Shown: positions 24,999 through 33,765 of the stretch, piece after piece
How the letters are laid out: the number at the start of each line of letters is the position of its first letter
How positions within the stretch are numbered: position 1 is the stretch's first letter
Assembly (NCBI RefSeq): GCF_004348895.1
Contig: NZ_RRZK01000032.1
Location: forward strand, 372,001 to 436,000
From: Pseudomonas vancouverensis
Lineage (GTDB): Bacteria; Pseudomonadota; Gammaproteobacteria; Pseudomonadales; Pseudomonadaceae
Direction: 5' to 3'
DNA length: 64,000 nt
Program-made: the position numbers and the translations under genes
The notes under the pieces: generated by a model
Databases searched by the model: none
Told to the model about the DNA's origin: nothing
The model's input: only the letters and a program-made list of their open reading frames with translations

Positions 24999-25466
24999 AT
25001 GACAAGGCGACTGGCAGCGGCATTGGCAATCATCGGGGCGTTGATGCTGGGGGGCTGCGGCAATGACTATGGGATCGACCAGAACGGCCAGAAGGTTGCC
25101 GCTGACCGTCTGGACGGCAAATGGCTGGTGGTCAATTACTGGGCTGAGTGGTGCGGGCCGTGCCGTACCGAGATTCCTCAGCTGAACGCATTGGCTGAGC
25201 AGCTCAAGGACAAGAAGATCGGGGTGTTTGGGGTCAACTTTGACAACGTACAAGGCGAAGATCTGAAAAGCGCCAGCGAGAAACTGGGCATCAAGTTCAC
25301 CGTGCTGGCGCAAGACCCTTCCGAGCTGTTCGAGTTACCGCGCAGCGAGGCGTTGCCGGTGACCTACATCATCGATAACAAGGGCAAGGTGCGGGAACAG
25401 CTGATGGGCGAGCAGACGGCGGCGGGAGTGATTGCCAAGCTGGAGGCGTTGCAGGCGAAAAACTGA
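24999..25466 (+). CDS. TlpA-like thioredoxin-fold lipoprotein
   Basis: A 155-residue exported protein. The N-terminus ends in a lipobox, LGGC, with the lipidated cysteine at about residue 19. A thioredoxin fold follows, with active site WCGPC (about 52-56) and the cis-proline loop LPVTYIID. Such proteins reduce or shuffle disulfides in the periplasm, anchored to a membrane. It stands alone, divergent from arsC. Confidence 0.88.
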   Translation: MTRRLAAALAIIGALMLGGCGNDYGIDQNGQKVAADRLDGKWLVVNYWAEWCGPCRTEIPQLNALAEQLKDKKIGVFGVNFDNVQGEDLKSASEKLGIKFTVLAQDPSELFELPRSEALPVTYIIDNKGKVREQLMGEQTAAGVIAKLEALQAKN

Positions 25467-25483
25467 TCTGTGGAGAGGACTAT

Positions 25484-25513
25484 TGTGGTGAGGGGAAAAA
25501 TCCTCTCACCACA
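25484..25513. terminator. Inverted repeat between convergent genes
   Basis: TGTGGTGAG and CTCACCACA are perfect 9-base arms around an A-rich loop. It sits between the TlpA-like gene and the META gene and could stop transcription from both sides. Confidence 0.5.
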
Positions 25514-25539
25514 GGCTCAACCTTCATTTGAAAGGGTGA

Positions 25540-25944
25540 TCAACCCTCTTCAAGCCACAGGCGCAACGGTTTGCCCTCGGCCGGCCAGAAACGCATCTGG
25601 TCGATCGGGGAAACGTCCCAGCGTTGCACGCCTTCCAGTGCCTGGAGGAAGCGTTTTTCCTGCTCCATCAGCGCCGGCGGGCACACTTTGCGGGTGCTGC
25701 CGATCTTGCCGAAGGTCAGTTTGTCACCTTCCAGGGTGTACGGCGCGAACCAGTGGTTGCAGCCGCCGTTGCCATACGCCCGGCCATCATCACCCAGGGT
25801 GATGGTCAGGTGGCTGTAATCCATCAATGGTCGTTCGCCGATCCACTCCAGGATATAGCTGCGGTTTTGCTGCAGTTGCACCGGCTCGGCGGCGCAGCCC
25901 AGCAGGCTGGCGCCGACCATGGCGCTCAGGGCGAGGCGTTTCAT
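25540..25944 (-). CDS. META-domain lipoprotein (HslJ-like)
   Basis: A 134-residue exported protein. A short signal peptide ends in SLLGC, a lipobox with lipidated Cys about residue 17. The body is a META domain, with the typical GRAYGNGGCNHWFAPYTL and QEKRFLQALEGVQRW segments. Such domains occur in the heat-shock protein HslJ; no enzyme activity is known. Its ATG shares one base with the stop of the upstream gene (TGATG). Confidence 0.85.
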   Translation of the reverse strand: MKRLALSAMVGASLLGCAAEPVQLQQNRSYILEWIGERPLMDYSHLTITLGDDGRAYGNGGCNHWFAPYTLEGDKLTFGKIGSTRKVCPPALMEQEKRFLQALEGVQRWDVSPIDQMRFWPAEGKPLRLWLEEG

Positions 25945-26378
25945 CACGCAGGCTCCTGGCATTTCGGGCACAGGTGCTTCTCGCCGACGGTGGTCCAGCC
26001 CAACTCGGCAATCCGCGCAGTGGCCGCCGGTTTTTCAGCCTTGTTGCCCAGTTTGGCGTCGACCGCGAATTCGAAGCTCAGCTCCTTGGCGCAGCTGTCA
26101 CAGTTCACTTGCCAGGTGTGGATCGCCAGTTCGCCGAACACCGGGCCACTGGCAACCGCCACCCATTGACCGGGCGGGTTGATCAGGTGGCGCACCGTTT
26201 CGACGGTCAGGCGCATGGACAGGTCCTTGGCACCTTTGAGGGTCACGACCAGCACATCGTTGTTGCGAATCGAGCCGCCGTTGCCGGTGACTTGATAACG
26301 CCCCGGCACCAGGGCGCGGCATTCGGTGAGGGTGTGTTGCGGGTTCATCAGGCTGTAGCGGAAATCGTGTTCGACCAT
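25944..26378 (-). CDS. Conserved protein of unknown function with two CxxC pairs
   Basis: A 144-residue cytoplasmic protein with no recognised family. CDSC (about residue 92) and CPKC near the C-terminus suggest a bound zinc ion. The start at 26378 (MVEHDFRYSL) follows GGAGGACCC; the frame is open further upstream. It is co-transcribed with the META lipoprotein gene. Confidence 0.7.
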   Translation of the reverse strand: MVEHDFRYSLMNPQHTLTECRALVPGRYQVTGNGGSIRNNDVLVVTLKGAKDLSMRLTVETVRHLINPPGQWVAVASGPVFGELAIHTWQVNCDSCAKELSFEFAVDAKLGNKAEKPAATARIAELGWTTVGEKHLCPKCQEPA

Positions 26379-26455
26379 GGGTCCTCCAAATATGCGCGAT
26401 ATGCTAGCACGGGCTCGCAGGCGGTATCGCGCAGGTGGATGACCTTCGATCCGTT

Positions 26456-27448
26456 TCAATCGGTCAGGACAAGATTTTCCGGAGTGCCCGTGGCCCAGGC
26501 GGCAATGTTTTGCAAAGTCGTCTCGGCAATGGCGGCCAGGGCTTCGTGGGTCAGGAACGCCTGATGCGCGGTGATGATCACGTTGGGGAAGGTCAGCAGG
26601 CGTGCCAGCACATCGCCCTGCAAAGGCAGGTCGGAACGGTCTTCGAAGAACAGTTGCGCCTCCTCTTCATAGACATCCAGGCCCAGGTAACCCAGACGAC
26701 CGTCCTTCAAGGCATCGATCAGCGACGGTGTGTCCACAAGTCCGCCGCGTCCGGTGTTGATCAGCATGGCGCCCGGTTGCATGTGCGTCAGCGATTGCTG
26801 GTTGATCAAGTGCCGGCTTTGCTCGTTGAGCGGGCAGTGCAGGCTGATGATCTGTGCCTGTGCCAGCAACTCCGGGAGGCTCAGGTAGCGAGCTCCGAGG
26901 GCCTCGACTTGCGGGTTCGGGTAGGGATCGTAGGCCAGCAAGGTGCAACCAAAACCCTGCATGATCCGGGCGAAGGTCGCGCCAATCTGCCCGGTGCCGA
27001 CCACGCCGACGGTTTTACCCACCAGGTCGAAACCCGTCAGCCCCTGCAGACGGAAATCCCCTTCGCGGGTGCGGTTGTAGGCCCGGTGCAAGCGTCGGTT
27101 GAGCGCCAGCACCAGTGCCACGGCGTGCTCGGCCACCGCGTGGGGTGAGTAGGCTGGTACGCGCACGATGTCCAGCCCCAGGCGCTTCGCCGTCGGCAGG
27201 TCGACATGGTTGAAGCCGGCCGAGCGCAGGGCAATCAGGCGAGTACCGCCGGCCGCGAGGCATTCGAGCACCGCAGGGCCGAGGTCATCATTGATAAAGG
27301 CACAAACCACTTCGTGGCCCTGGGCCAGTGCCGCGGTGTCCGGGCTCAGTCGCGCTGACTGGAAGTGCAGCTCGATGCCGGCCGGTTGCCCAGCCGCGAG
27401 AAAGCTCTCGCGGTCGTAGTTCTGGCTGCTGAAAAGAATCGTACGCAT
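26456..27448 (-). CDS. ldhA: Fermentative D-lactate dehydrogenase
   Basis: A 330-residue NAD-dependent 2-hydroxyacid dehydrogenase that reduces pyruvate to D-lactate. It shows the Rossmann motif GVVGTGQIGATFARIMQGFG, substrate/catalytic residues in LIALRSAGFNHVD, TGRGGLVDTPSL and the catalytic histidine in ITAHQAFLTHEAL. The start at 27448 (MRTILFSSQ) matches the family; an in-frame ATG 22 codons earlier lies in a REP. Position beside gacS matches ldhA of P. aeruginosa as recalled. Confidence 0.92.
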   Translation of the reverse strand: MRTILFSSQNYDRESFLAAGQPAGIELHFQSARLSPDTAALAQGHEVVCAFINDDLGPAVLECLAAGGTRLIALRSAGFNHVDLPTAKRLGLDIVRVPAYSPHAVAEHAVALVLALNRRLHRAYNRTREGDFRLQGLTGFDLVGKTVGVVGTGQIGATFARIMQGFGCTLLAYDPYPNPQVEALGARYLSLPELLAQAQIISLHCPLNEQSRHLINQQSLTHMQPGAMLINTGRGGLVDTPSLIDALKDGRLGYLGLDVYEEEAQLFFEDRSDLPLQGDVLARLLTFPNVIITAHQAFLTHEALAAIAETTLQNIAAWATGTPENLVLTD

Positions 27449-27470
27449 GATGTCCCCTTTGTCCCCATCC

Positions 27471-27555
27471 TGTAGGCGCCGGCTTGCTGACGATGAGGGT
27501 AGTAAAACCTGCATCGCCCTTCAGACCGTCATCGCTGGCAAACCGGCTGCCACCG
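27471..27555. repeat. Diverged REP doublet of a second sequence type
   Basis: TGTAGGCGCCGGCTTGCTGACGATG (given by its outline) faces a partial inverse, ATCGCTGGCAAACCGGCTGCCA, about 35 bases on. The core GCCGGCTTGC differs from the GAGCGAGCTTGC family found elsewhere here, so it is a separate REP subgroup. It lies between ldhA and gacS. Confidence 0.55.
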
Positions 27556-27593
27556 AGTGTGCACTGATGTTCATGGCGCGCCATTGCGTTGCA

Positions 27594-30347
27594 TCAGGCA
27601 TTCATGCGCGCCTGGGCGGCCAGACGATTGATGGCCCGGTCGAGTTCTTCCAGTGCGCCGCGGGCCTTTGGGTCCTGTTGCTTGAGCAGGGTTTCGCTGC
27701 GCTGGCAGGCGGCACGTAGCTGCGGGACACCACAATAACGGGTCGCGCCATGCAGGCGATGGACCCGTTCGATCAGGGCGTTATGGTCGTTGCTTTGCTG
27801 TGCGAGGTGGATGGCTTCGCGATCGTCTTCCAGGGAGGCGAGCAGCATTGCCAGCATGTCGGCGGCCAGATCGGCTTTGCCGGCGGCCAGACGCAGACCT
27901 TCCTCGTGATCGAGCACCAACAGTTCATGGCCACCGGCATGACTGTCGTTCAGTCGATCCGGGCTCTGGTTGCGCAGCGCCAGGCCACTCCATTTCAGGA
28001 CCACCTGCGCCAGTTGTCGCTCGCTGATCGGTTTGGTCAGGTAGTCATCCATGCCGCTTTGCAGCAAGGCGCGTTTTTCGTTGGCCATGGCATGGGCGGT
28101 GAGGGCGACGATGGGCAGTGGGGTGCAATGGCGCTCGCTTTCCCATTGGCGAATCGCCTCAGTGCTCTGGCGCCCGTCCATGCCGGGCATCTGCACGTCC
28201 ATCAGCACCAGGTCGAAGGTCTCGTTCTGCACGGCCTTGATCGCGGCATAACCGCTATCCACCGCGAGCACCTTGGCGCCCATGTCCTCGAGCAGGGTTT
28301 GCACCAGCAGCAAGTTGGCCGGGTTGTCATCGACGCACAGCACTTTCGGCGCGCGACTCGACACCGGCTCACCGGGTTCGTTGCGCAGCGGGCGCGGGTT
28401 GACCAGGTCGGACAATGAGCGACGCAGCTTGCGGGTGCAGGCCGGTTTGGCCTGCAACTGACTGTGCGGGTTGGGCACGGACAGATGGAACAGCGTCTGC
28501 TCCGTGGTCGGACACAGCACCAGCACCTTGCAGCCCAGGTGTTCAAGGTCCCAGATGTGCTGGTTGAGGCGTTCCGGCGGCATGTCGTTGCTGGTGATGC
28601 CCAACACCGCGAGGTCGATGCCCTGTTCAGTCTGGTGCGCGGCAGTGACGCCATTGGTCAGGCTTTCCAGGGTATTGAACGGCGTGACGCTGAGGCCGCA
28701 ATCTTCCAGTTGATGCTGCAGCGCCTGGCGCGCCAGTTCGTGATTTTCCAGCACGGCCACGCGACGGCCGAGCAGCGGTGCAGAGGGCAAGTCTTCGGCA
28801 TCGTCGCGGGTTTTCGGCAGGCTGAGGCTGATCCAGAACTCCGAACCTTCCCCCGGCGTGCTGTCGACGCCAATCTCGCCGCCCATCTGCTCGATCAGAC
28901 GCTTGGAGATCACCAGGCCCAGACCGGTGCCCCCCGGTTGCCGCGACAACGAGTTGTCGGCCTGGCTGAAGGCCTGGAACAACGCGCGTACATCCTGGCT
29001 CGACAGGCCGATGCCGGTGTCTTGAATGCTGATGCGCAATTGCACGGTATCGTCGTGTTCGTCTTCAAGCATGGCGCGGGCGACGATGGTGCCTTCGCGG
29101 GTGAACTTGATCGCGTTGCTGACCAGGTTGGTAAGGATCTGCTTGAGCCGCAGCGGATCGCCGACCAGAGACAGCGGCGTGTCGCGGTACACCAGGCTGA
29201 CCAGTTCGAGCTGCTTGGCATGGGCGGCAGGGGCGAGGATGGTCAGGGTGTCCTGCAGCAGGTCGCGCAGGTTGAACGGAATATGGTCGAGCACCAGTTT
29301 GCCGGCCTCGATCTTCGAGAAGTCGAGAATTTCGTTGATGATCCCGAGCAGGCTGTCGGCGGACTTTTCGATGGTGCCCAGGTAGTCGAGCTGGCGCGGG
29401 GTCAGCTCGCTTTTCTGCAGCAGGTGGGTGAAGCCGAGAATGCCGTTGAGCGGGGTACGGATTTCATGGCTCATGTTGGCGAGGAACTCGGATTTGATCC
29501 GGCTCGCTTCCAAGGCCTCCTTGCGCGCCAGGTCCAGCTCGATGTTCTGGATCTCGATGGTTTCCAGGTTCTGGCGCACGTCTTCGGTGGCCTGGTCGAT
29601 GCTGTGTTGCAATTCTTCCTGGGCGTTTTGCAGGGTGCCGGCCATGCGGTTGATGCCCGAGGCCAGTTCGTCCAGCTCCTGGCTGCCCAGTGGCGGCAAA
29701 CGCGTTTCCAGATGGCCGTCCTTGAGTTGGGCGACGGCCTGTTTGATCTGGCTCAGCGGCCGGTTGATGGTGCGGCCCATGCGCAATGCCAGCAGCGCGG
29801 CGCCCATCAAGCCCGCGCCGATCAACAGCAAGCTGGCGAACAGGCTGCGGTAACCGCGTAACAACATGCTGTTGTGGGACAGTTCGAGCTCGACCCAGCC
29901 CAGCAGGCGCTCGGCTTCTTCGGGGATCACATCACCGGCTAGGTTGCGATGTTTGCCGAACACCGGCAGCAGATAACGTGTTGCGTCATTGCCGCTGCGG
30001 CGCAACAGCTGCGAGCTGTCACCCTGGGGCGCCTGATTGAGCATGGTCGGGCCGGCATGGGCCATGGGCGTGCGGTCAGGGGCCAGAAAAGTGACCGCGC
30101 GCACGTCGGTCAGCTCCAGCGCCTGGGTGGCGATACGCTCCAGCAACTCGTTGTCTCGATGGCCCATCGCCGGGGCCACCAGTGGCGCCAGTTGCTCGGC
30201 AATCATCTCGCCGCGCTGCATGAGCTGGGTTTGCAGGTCCGATTGCTGCATCCAGGTGAAATAGCCACCCAGGACCAGGGCCATCAGGCTGGTCGGCAAC
30301 AGGGTCAGCAACAGCACGCGGCCTTTAATTCCCAGTTTCTTGAGCAC
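27594..30347 (-). CDS. gacS: Hybrid sensor kinase GacS
   Basis: A 917-residue tripartite kinase that controls secondary metabolism and lifestyle switching through GacA and the Rsm small RNAs. Order: membrane helix (11-32), periplasmic loop, second helix (168-188), HAMP, dimerisation helix with H294 in NMSHEIRTPLNG, ATPase domain (GGTGLGLVISKRL), receiver with VLMDVQMPGMDG (about 718), and a histidine transfer domain with H863 in HRLHGAT. The start is GTG at 30347 after GGAGAG, giving the normal 917 residues. It is convergent with nothing; the upstream neighbour diverges. Confidence 0.96.
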   Translation of the reverse strand: MLKKLGIKGRVLLLTLLPTSLMALVLGGYFTWMQQSDLQTQLMQRGEMIAEQLAPLVAPAMGHRDNELLERIATQALELTDVRAVTFLAPDRTPMAHAGPTMLNQAPQGDSSQLLRRSGNDATRYLLPVFGKHRNLAGDVIPEEAERLLGWVELELSHNSMLLRGYRSLFASLLLIGAGLMGAALLALRMGRTINRPLSQIKQAVAQLKDGHLETRLPPLGSQELDELASGINRMAGTLQNAQEELQHSIDQATEDVRQNLETIEIQNIELDLARKEALEASRIKSEFLANMSHEIRTPLNGILGFTHLLQKSELTPRQLDYLGTIEKSADSLLGIINEILDFSKIEAGKLVLDHIPFNLRDLLQDTLTILAPAAHAKQLELVSLVYRDTPLSLVGDPLRLKQILTNLVSNAIKFTREGTIVARAMLEDEHDDTVQLRISIQDTGIGLSSQDVRALFQAFSQADNSLSRQPGGTGLGLVISKRLIEQMGGEIGVDSTPGEGSEFWISLSLPKTRDDAEDLPSAPLLGRRVAVLENHELARQALQHQLEDCGLSVTPFNTLESLTNGVTAAHQTEQGIDLAVLGITSNDMPPERLNQHIWDLEHLGCKVLVLCPTTEQTLFHLSVPNPHSQLQAKPACTRKLRRSLSDLVNPRPLRNEPGEPVSSRAPKVLCVDDNPANLLLVQTLLEDMGAKVLAVDSGYAAIKAVQNETFDLVLMDVQMPGMDGRQSTEAIRQWESERHCTPLPIVALTAHAMANEKRALLQSGMDDYLTKPISERQLAQVVLKWSGLALRNQSPDRLNDSHAGGHELLVLDHEEGLRLAAGKADLAADMLAMLLASLEDDREAIHLAQQSNDHNALIERVHRLHGATRYCGVPQLRAACQRSETLLKQQDPKARGALEELDRAINRLAAQARMNA

Positions 30348-30563
30348 GCATCTCTCCGGCGTCCGGCAGTTGATCGAGCTGTACATGCGTCTGGCATGCA
30401 CGCTTTGCGCAGTGTAGCGATTTGCTTGCGGGCAATCTTCGTAAAAATGGCTGCTGTCGTGGATCGTTGTGTGCAGCCTAATGATCCATCGAATAAACCT
30501 TGAGTTGCCCTCGGCGAGGCAATCTTGAATAATTGATCAACTGAGAATTATTTGCAGATAGTC

Positions 30564-31283
30564 ATGACTCCCATTGCATCCGCGCATCCCAGAATCCTCG
30601 CCATTGAAGACGACCTCGTGTTGGGCGCCTATGTTCATGAGCACCTCGACCGTAGCGGGTTCCAGGTGACCTGGTGCCAGAATGGCCAGGAGGGCCTGGA
30701 CATTGCCCGTCGCCAGCCATTCGATGTGGTACTGATGGATATCCTGTTGCCGGGCATGGATGGGTTGGCGGTATTGACCGAGTTACGCCAGAGCCAATCC
30801 ACCCCGGTGGTGCTGATGTCGGCGCTGGGCGCCGAGGCCGATCGCATCAGTGGCTTTCGCCTGGGCGCCGACGATTACCTGCCCAAGCCCTTCAGCATGG
30901 CGGAGTTGCGCGTGCGCATCGAAGCGATCCTGCGGCGGGTGGCACTCGACCGCCGACCGCTACCGACCGTGCCTGCGCCCTCCGCGGACAGCCTGCGGTT
31001 CGACGATGAACGCTTCGATGTGTTTTTTGGTGAGCAGGCCGCGGGGTTGACCCGCAGCGAATATCGGCTGCTGGAAACCCTGAATCGCAACAGCGACGAA
31101 GTGTCGAGCAAAGCCTTTCTTTATCAGCACGTACTGCAACGCGGCTACGCGGCGCACGATCGCAGCCTGGACATGCACATCAGTCAGATTCGCCGCAAGC
31201 TCAAGGCCATCGGCTATACCGAGCGTGAAGTGCGCACGGTCTGGGGCAAAGGCTACATCCTGAGTGCGACGGATGAGGTGTAA
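30564..31283 (+). CDS. OmpR-family response regulator (PirR-like by position)
   Basis: A 239-residue regulator. The receiver contains E15/D16/D17-type acidic residues in AIEDDLVLG, the phosphorylated aspartate in VLMDILLPGMDG (about residue 59) and K in DDYLPKPFS. The C-terminal winged helix ends in VWGKGYILSA. ATG 30564 is preferred; a TTG four codons earlier is possible. The kinase gene overlaps its end by 11 bases. Position between gacS and cysM matches pirR of P. aeruginosa as recalled, but a role in ferric enterobactin uptake is untested here. Confidence 0.85.
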   Translation: MTPIASAHPRILAIEDDLVLGAYVHEHLDRSGFQVTWCQNGQEGLDIARRQPFDVVLMDILLPGMDGLAVLTELRQSQSTPVVLMSALGAEADRISGFRLGADDYLPKPFSMAELRVRIEAILRRVALDRRPLPTVPAPSADSLRFDDERFDVFFGEQAAGLTRSEYRLLETLNRNSDEVSSKAFLYQHVLQRGYAAHDRSLDMHISQIRRKLKAIGYTEREVRTVWGKGYILSATDEV

Positions 31284-32694
31284 TCTGCCCGGCCGGCATT
31301 CGCTGTTCTGGAAGCTGGCCTGCCTGTTGGTGGCGTTCTGCCTGCTGATGATCTGGCTCAGTTGGTCCTGGGGCCGCTACATGGAGGAACGCAACCAATT
31401 CCTCTCGGATGAAGCGCGAGGCACCCTGACCCGTTATGCCGCTGCTGCCGAGCGAGCGTGGGAGCAAGGTCATCGTGCGGGTGTGGACGACTGGCTGCAG
31501 GAGCTGCAACAGGTCGAAAAGAGCTGGGTCGGAGTCATTGGTGGCGACCTGCAATCCTTGAGCAGTCAGGTTCTGACCGACGCGGAAATCGAACACCTGA
31601 CCTTCCTGCGTGGGCTGGACTGGCCGATCCACAAGAAAGGCCGCCCGTGGATGCGCATCCCCTTTCCCGAAGACCCTTCCGCCGGCAGCCTGGTCATCGA
31701 ATTGCCGAAACGTTTCGTGCCCGGTCAATACCGGGTGTTCTGGCGGGTGATCACCAATGGCGTGATTCCTGGCCTGTTCACCTTGCTGCTGTGCGTTGGC
31801 CTTTATCGCCTGTTGGTGGTACCGCTCAATCATTTGCGCGAACAGGCGAACGCCTGGCGTGCCGATCAGTTGCATGTGCGCTTGTCGACGCGAACCACTG
31901 ATCGCCCGGATGAGCTGGGCGAGCTGGGCAGGGCGTTCGATCACATGTCCGAACGCCTGCAGAGCACCGTGGCCATGCAGCAACAATTGTTGCGCGACCT
32001 GTCCCACGAACTGCGTACACCGCTGAGCCGCCTGCGCGTGGCCAGCGAGAGCGAGCAGGGCCTGGAGCCATTGCGCGAGCGTATCGGCCGCGAGGTCGAT
32101 GGCATGCAGCGTCTGGTCGAAGACACCCTGCAACTGGCCTGGCTGGACACCGAGCGTACGCGCTTGCCTGACGAAGCCATTCAGGTTCAGGCTCTGTGGG
32201 AAATGCTCGCGGAGAACGCCTGTTATGAAAGCGACTGGCCGACATCGCAGTTACAGTGCTCGGTGGATGCCTCCTGCTGGGTGCGCGGACACCTTAATAC
32301 CCTTGCCCAGGCGCTGGAGAACATCCTGCGCAATGCCATCCGCCATTCGCCCGAAGGAGGCGTAGTCCAACTCGGTGGGCGGCGCGAGGGTCGGTACTGG
32401 CTTCTGTGGCTGGAAGATCAGGGTGGCGGTGTGGCCGAGGCGGAGCTGGAGCGGATCTTCCTGCCGTTCACCAGGCTTGATGGCTCCCGGCCAGGAGACG
32501 GTGGCTTCGGCCTCGGCCTGAGCATTGCGCGCAACGCGGTGCAGCGTCAGGGCGGACAGCTGTGGGCGCAGAACACCGGGAGCGGGTTGCGTCTGAATAT
32601 GCGCTTGTTGGCGGATGACAGCGGGGTCGATGAAAACGCCATCGCGAGCAAGCTCGCTCCCACATTGACCGCTTTCCAATCACAGAACGCATGA
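31273..32694 (+). CDS. Sensor histidine kinase (PirS-like by position) with a REP-encoded tail
   Basis: A 473-residue inner-membrane kinase. Helices at about 14-32 and 158-180 bound a periplasmic sensor. HAMP follows, then H245 in DLSHELRTPLSRL and the ATPase domain with EDQGGG and GDGGFGLGLSIARN. The last 17 or so residues (from IASKLAPT) are translated from a REP element, so the original stop has probably been lost and the protein lengthened. It overlaps the regulator gene and forms a two-gene operon. Confidence 0.85.
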   Translation: MRCNLPGRHSLFWKLACLLVAFCLLMIWLSWSWGRYMEERNQFLSDEARGTLTRYAAAAERAWEQGHRAGVDDWLQELQQVEKSWVGVIGGDLQSLSSQVLTDAEIEHLTFLRGLDWPIHKKGRPWMRIPFPEDPSAGSLVIELPKRFVPGQYRVFWRVITNGVIPGLFTLLLCVGLYRLLVVPLNHLREQANAWRADQLHVRLSTRTTDRPDELGELGRAFDHMSERLQSTVAMQQQLLRDLSHELRTPLSRLRVASESEQGLEPLRERIGREVDGMQRLVEDTLQLAWLDTERTRLPDEAIQVQALWEMLAENACYESDWPTSQLQCSVDASCWVRGHLNTLAQALENILRNAIRHSPEGGVVQLGGRREGRYWLLWLEDQGGGVAEAELERIFLPFTRLDGSRPGDGGFGLGLSIARNAVQRQGGQLWAQNTGSGLRLNMRLLADDSGVDENAIASKLAPTLTAFQSQNA

Positions 32695-32732
32695 ACACCC
32701 AGGATCCTTGTGGGAGCGAGCTTGCTCGCGAT
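32641..32732. repeat. Two REP elements in tail-to-tail order, first one inside a gene
   Basis: ATCGCGAGCAAGCTCGCTCC (32641 onward, 24-base element) lies in the kinase reading frame, and the inverse TGTGGGAGCGAGCTTGCTCG lies at 32709-32732. Their order is reversed relative to the REPINs at 22.7 and 37.5 kb. Confidence 0.85.
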
Positions 32733-32862
32733 GAAGCCCGCAGCGTCAATGCATCTCTCAGCCTTATTCCCATAAACCATAAGCACCACACTTTGCGTGA
32801 TATGGCCTGCGCGGGTTTGCCGGTATGATAGGCGCCCCCGCAGTCTGGATTGCGAATACGCC

Positions 32863-33765
32863 ATGACCTTGCAGTACCCAACCATCGCCGATTGCGTCGG
32901 CAACACTCCGCTGGTCCGTTTGCAGCGCCTGCCCGGCGCCACCAGCAATACCCTTTTGCTCAAGCTCGAAGGGAACAACCCGGCGGGTTCGGTCAAGGAC
33001 CGTCCGGCGCTGTCGATGATTACCCGCGCCGAGTTGCGCGGGCAGATCCACGCAGGCGACACCTTGATCGAAGCGACCTCGGGCAATACCGGGATCGCCC
33101 TGGCCATGGCGGCCGCGATCAAGGGTTACAAGATGATCCTGATCATGCCTGACAATTCCAGCGCTGAACGCAAGGCGGCCATGACCGCTTATGGTGCCGA
33201 GCTGATTCTGGTCAGCCAGGAAGAAGGCATGGAAGGCGCTCGCGACCTCGCCCAGCGTATGGAAGCCGAAGGCCGTGGCAAGGTGCTGGACCAGTTCGCC
33301 AACGGTGACAACCCCGAGGCGCACTACACCACCACCGGCCCGGAAATCTGGCGCCAGACCCAGGGCAGCATCACCCATTTCGTCAGTTCGATGGGCACTA
33401 CCGGCACCATCATGGGTGTTTCGCGCTACCTGAAAGAACAGAGCGACAGCGTGCAGATCATCGGCCTGCAACCGATGGAAGGCTCGGCCATCCCGGGCAT
33501 TCGTCGTTGGCCCCAGGAATACCTGCCGAAGATCTATCAAGCGGATCGCGTCGATCGCATCGTCGACATGGCGCAGAGCGAAGCCGAAGACGTGACCCGT
33601 CGTCTGGCCCGCGAAGAAGGCATCTTCTGCGGCGTGTCTTCCGGCGGCGCCGTGGCGGCGATGTTGCGCCTGTCCAAGGAAGTTGAAAACGCAGTGATCG
33701 TCGCGATCATCTGCGACCGTGGCGACCGTTACCTGTCGACCGGCATTTTCGACGCGCCCAACTGA
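32863..33765 (+). CDS. cysM: Cysteine synthase B
   Basis: A 300-residue PLP enzyme that makes cysteine from O-acetylserine and sulfide or thiosulfate. The PLP lysine is K45 in NPAGSVKDRPAL. SGNTGIALA, the phosphate-binding VSSMGTTGTIMG and CGVSSGG are present. CysM rather than CysK is favoured by NRRW-type spacing in GSAIPGIRRWPQEYLP. ATG 32863 gives the family start MTLQYPTIADCVGNTPLV. Its stop shares a base with the rlmD start (TGATG). Confidence 0.94.
   Translation: MTLQYPTIADCVGNTPLVRLQRLPGATSNTLLLKLEGNNPAGSVKDRPALSMITRAELRGQIHAGDTLIEATSGNTGIALAMAAAIKGYKMILIMPDNSSAERKAAMTAYGAELILVSQEEGMEGARDLAQRMEAEGRGKVLDQFANGDNPEAHYTTTGPEIWRQTQGSITHFVSSMGTTGTIMGVSRYLKEQSDSVQIIGLQPMEGSAIPGIRRWPQEYLPKIYQADRVDRIVDMAQSEAEDVTRRLAREEGIFCGVSSGGAVAAMLRLSKEVENAVIVAIICDRGDRYLSTGIFDAPN

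Noticed and set aside
30674..31009. Additional frames inside the response regulator gene after gacS
   Set aside because: Overlap the clearly conserved receiver and winged-helix coding sequence.
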